From Bacteroidota bacterium (GTDB lineage Bacteria; Bacteroidota; Bacteroidia; Chitinophagales; Chitinophagaceae), in assembly GCA_023433265.1 (NCBI GenBank), contig JAEZDR010000031.1, positions 1 through 16,327 on the forward strand: 16,327 nucleotides of DNA, in the 5' to 3' direction. Positions 14,794 through 16,327 of this stretch are shown piece after piece; the stretch's first letter is position 1, and each line of letters starts with the position of its first letter. The notes below the pieces were generated by a model. The model worked only from the letters and a program-made list of their open reading frames with translations, ran no database searches and had not been told where the DNA came from. Made by a program: the position numbers and the translations under genes.

Positions 14794-14903
14794 AGCCAAA
14801 ACTGCAAATAAAGCACTGCCCTTCGATAGCTTAAAGGAAGCTAAAGTAATAAGGCACCTTGCAATGATCTTTGGAGGCTAATAAAGGCCTTTCCTACTTC
14901 TTC

Positions 14904-15332
14904 CTATCGCAACCTGTCTAAACTTTTAATCAACTTTTCATCCTTATAAATGCCTCTCCAGGCAAGGATGAGAAAGACAGGAATGAGAAAAACAAATGCC
15001 GAAGAAAGGTGAAAGCCGCCCTGCCCTGGTAAAAACTCGCGCGATTCCATAATGAACAAAACGATATTGACTAATGAAAGCAGGAACGCCACGATTACCA
15101 TTCTCACCTGGGTTTTCCTTTGCTTAAACATAAAGATGGCGATGAGCGAAAGCAAAGCAATGGCTACGCTACAGATGAGGGCAAAAAAATTGCCATCCGA
15201 CCTGCCGGTAAGTTCCATGGGAGTGGCAATGTTATCTACCATTTTATTACCGATATAGAAAGGAAACTGCAGTGCCAGGAAAGCCAGGGTTGCTGCAATA
15301 AGCAGCCAGATAGTTTGAATGCGTTGGATCAT
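14904..15332 (-). CDS. DUF4293 family inner membrane protein
   Basis: A 142-residue integral membrane protein starting with MIQRIQTIWLL, the characteristic opening of the Bacteroidota DUF4293 family. Four hydrophobic segments are visible: about 7-26, 48-69 (FFALICSVAIALLSLIAIFM), 77-95 and 108-126. There is a basic loop at 70-77 (KQRKTQVR) and a charged C-terminal tail (KDEKLIKSLDRLR). A loop of about 20 residues lies between the first two segments and a shorter one, with PGQGG, between the last two. The function of the family is not known to me. The gene begins 39 bases after the glyA stop on the same strand, so it is probably transcribed with glyA. No convincing terminator was found in the roughly 110 bases behind it. 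Confidence 0.85.
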   Translation of the reverse strand: MIQRIQTIWLLIAATLAFLALQFPFYIGNKMVDNIATPMELTGRSDGNFFALICSVAIALLSLIAIFMFKQRKTQVRMVIVAFLLSLVNIVLFIMESREFLPGQGGFHLSSAFVFLIPVFLILAWRGIYKDEKLIKSLDRLR

Positions 15333-15371
15333 AACCTATATGGTATTTGTAATTTATTTATTATTAGCGGA

Positions 15372-16327
15372 TTAACCTAATTCGGGGTACAGCGGAAACT
15401 GGTTCATGAACTGGTTTACCTGACCCTTCACTTCTTCTATAACCCCTGCATCATCGCTGTTCATCAGCACCCGGTCAACGGCGTCAACGATAAATGACAT
15501 GTGGTTTTCCATCATCCCCCTGGTAGTTACTGCCGCCACGCCAAACCTGATTCCTGAAGTTACGAACGCGCTTTTATCGTCGTAGGGCACCATATTCTTA
15601 TTTGCGGTGATATCTGCTTTTACCAATACCTGCTCTGCTTTTTTACCGGAGATATTCTTGTTGCGAAGATCAATCAACATGAGGTGGTTATCGGTTCCGC
15701 CCGAAATGATGTGGTAATCTTTGGCTACAAAAGCTTTTGCCATAGCTTGTGCATTGGCAATGACTTGCTTTGCATACTGTGTATAGTCGTCAGAAAGGAT
15801 CTCGCCGAAAGCAACTGCTTTGGCCGCAATAACATGTTCAAGCGGGCCGCCTTGTGTCCCAGGGAACACGGCCATATCCAACAGGTTACTCATCGGTTTG
15901 GTGTTGCCCTTGTTGTCTGCCTGACCGAAAGGATTGTCGAAATCCTTTTTCATCATAATGATGCCCCCCCTGGGTCCCCGCAGTGTTTTGTGGGTGGTTG
16001 AGGTAACAACCTGGCAATGTTCGAAAGGAGAACTAAGCAATTTCTTGGCTATCAGCCCTGCCGGGTGTGCAATATCAGCAAGCACCAGCGCACCTACCTC
16101 GTCTGCTACCTTCCTGATGCGAGCATAATCCCAGTCACGGCTATAGGCACTCGCACCGCAAACAATCAATTTTGGCTTTACCTCGCGGGCTTTCGCTTCC
16201 AGCATTTCATAATCCACACGCCCGTCTTCTTTCTTCACACCATAAAAATGCGGCTTGTATAGTTTACCACTAAAGTTAACAGGTGAACCATGGGTTAAGT
16301 GGCCGCCCATGCTCAGGTCAAGACCGA
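15372..16327 (-). CDS. glyA: Serine hydroxymethyltransferase GlyA, N-terminus cut by window edge
   Basis: The PLP-dependent cytoplasmic enzyme that converts serine and tetrahydrofolate to glycine and 5,10-methylene-THF, the main source of one-carbon units and the substrate of FolD. The frame enters from the window edge reading GLDLSMGGHLTHGSPVNFSG, a conserved SHMT segment, so the ATG at 16310 is internal and about 100 N-terminal residues lie outside. Visible features, counted from that Met, are ADIAHPAGLIA (78-88, with the PLP-contacting Asp79 and His82), TSTTHKTLRGPRGG with Lys108 as the Schiff-base lysine, FPGTQGGPLEHVIAAKAVAFGE, GGTDNHLMLIDLR and TSGIRFGVAAVTTRGM. The C-terminus (NQFPLYPELG) is intact. 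It is probably the first of a two-gene transcript with the DUF4293 gene. Confidence 0.96.
   Translation of the reverse strand, partial: GLDLSMGGHLTHGSPVNFSGKLYKPHFYGVKKEDGRVDYEMLEAKAREVKPKLIVCGASAYSRDWDYARIRKVADEVGALVLADIAHPAGLIAKKLLSSPFEHCQVVTSTTHKTLRGPRGGIIMMKKDFDNPFGQADNKGNTKPMSNLLDMAVFPGTQGGPLEHVIAAKAVAFGEILSDDYTQYAKQVIANAQAMAKAFVAKDYHIISGGTDNHLMLIDLRNKNISGKKAEQVLVKADITANKNMVPYDDKSAFVTSGIRFGVAAVTTRGMMENHMSFIVDAVDRVLMNSDDAGVIEEVKGQVNQFMNQFPLYPELG

Noticed and set aside
14860..14900. AGGC/GCCT inverted repeat after the DUF4293 gene as a terminator
   Set aside because: The stem is only 4 bp and no T run follows on the minus strand.
1..16327. CRISPR arrays, tRNA or rRNA genes, complete insertion sequences
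   Set aside because: No regularly spaced short direct repeats, no cloverleaf-like sequences, no rRNA core sequences and no transposase or integrase frames were seen. This was reading by eye, so a very small RNA could be missed.

Overview
The window looks like a chromosomal segment of a Bacteroidota bacterium, most likely from the Chitinophagaceae. The evidence is a SusC/RagA-type TonB-linked outer-membrane protein with a carboxypeptidase-like N-terminal domain, a giant secreted protein ending in a type IX secretion (T9SS) sorting domain, a DUF4293 membrane protein behind glyA, several promoters of the Bacteroidota type (TTTG / TAnnTTTG), and no recognisable Shine-Dalgarno sequences. The family-level placement is inference. 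No rRNA, tRNA, CRISPR array or complete insertion sequence was seen.

Layout. 1-734 (-) is the N-terminal part of a SusC-like protein, cut by the window edge. It is divergent from folD (889-1767, +), which ends in one or two stem-loops and is followed by a small secreted DUF4440/SnoaL-like protein (1868-2296, +). From 2297 to 3718 lies an accessory patch: a HigA-type HTH antitoxin gene (2588-2902, -), a frameshifted HigB/RelE-type toxin gene (2899-3252, -), a promoter with a palindrome, a two-tier stem-loop, and a decayed second copy of the 3' end of the DUF4440 gene (about 3556-3643). The toxin-antitoxin cassette is therefore bracketed by direct repeats derived from its neighbour.

purF (3719-5566, +) follows, with the best promoter match in the window. 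Its stop codon overlaps the stop codon of a convergent SRPBCC/AHSA1-like gene (5563-6000, -), which is probably the second gene of an operon with a thioredoxin-fold gene (6028-6633, -). Upstream of these is an Omp85/BamA-like outer-membrane protein (6715-9294, -) whose periplasmic half carries a motif set resembling an atypical kinase catalytic core. Next is a 1732-residue T9SS-exported protein (9509-14707, -) built largely from nine alternating repeats of about 120 residues and followed by a strong intrinsic terminator. The window ends with a DUF4293 membrane protein (14904-15332, -) and the C-terminal three quarters of glyA (15372-16327, -).

How the genes relate. folD, purF and glyA all belong to one-carbon/purine metabolism: GlyA and FolD make and interconvert the folate one-carbon units used in purine synthesis, which PurF commits. 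They are not one operon here. The SusC-like protein, the Omp85-like protein and the T9SS protein are all envelope or secreted proteins. The most unusual parts are the bracketed, toxin-dead TA cassette, the kinase-like motifs in the Omp85 protein, and the two-class repeat array.
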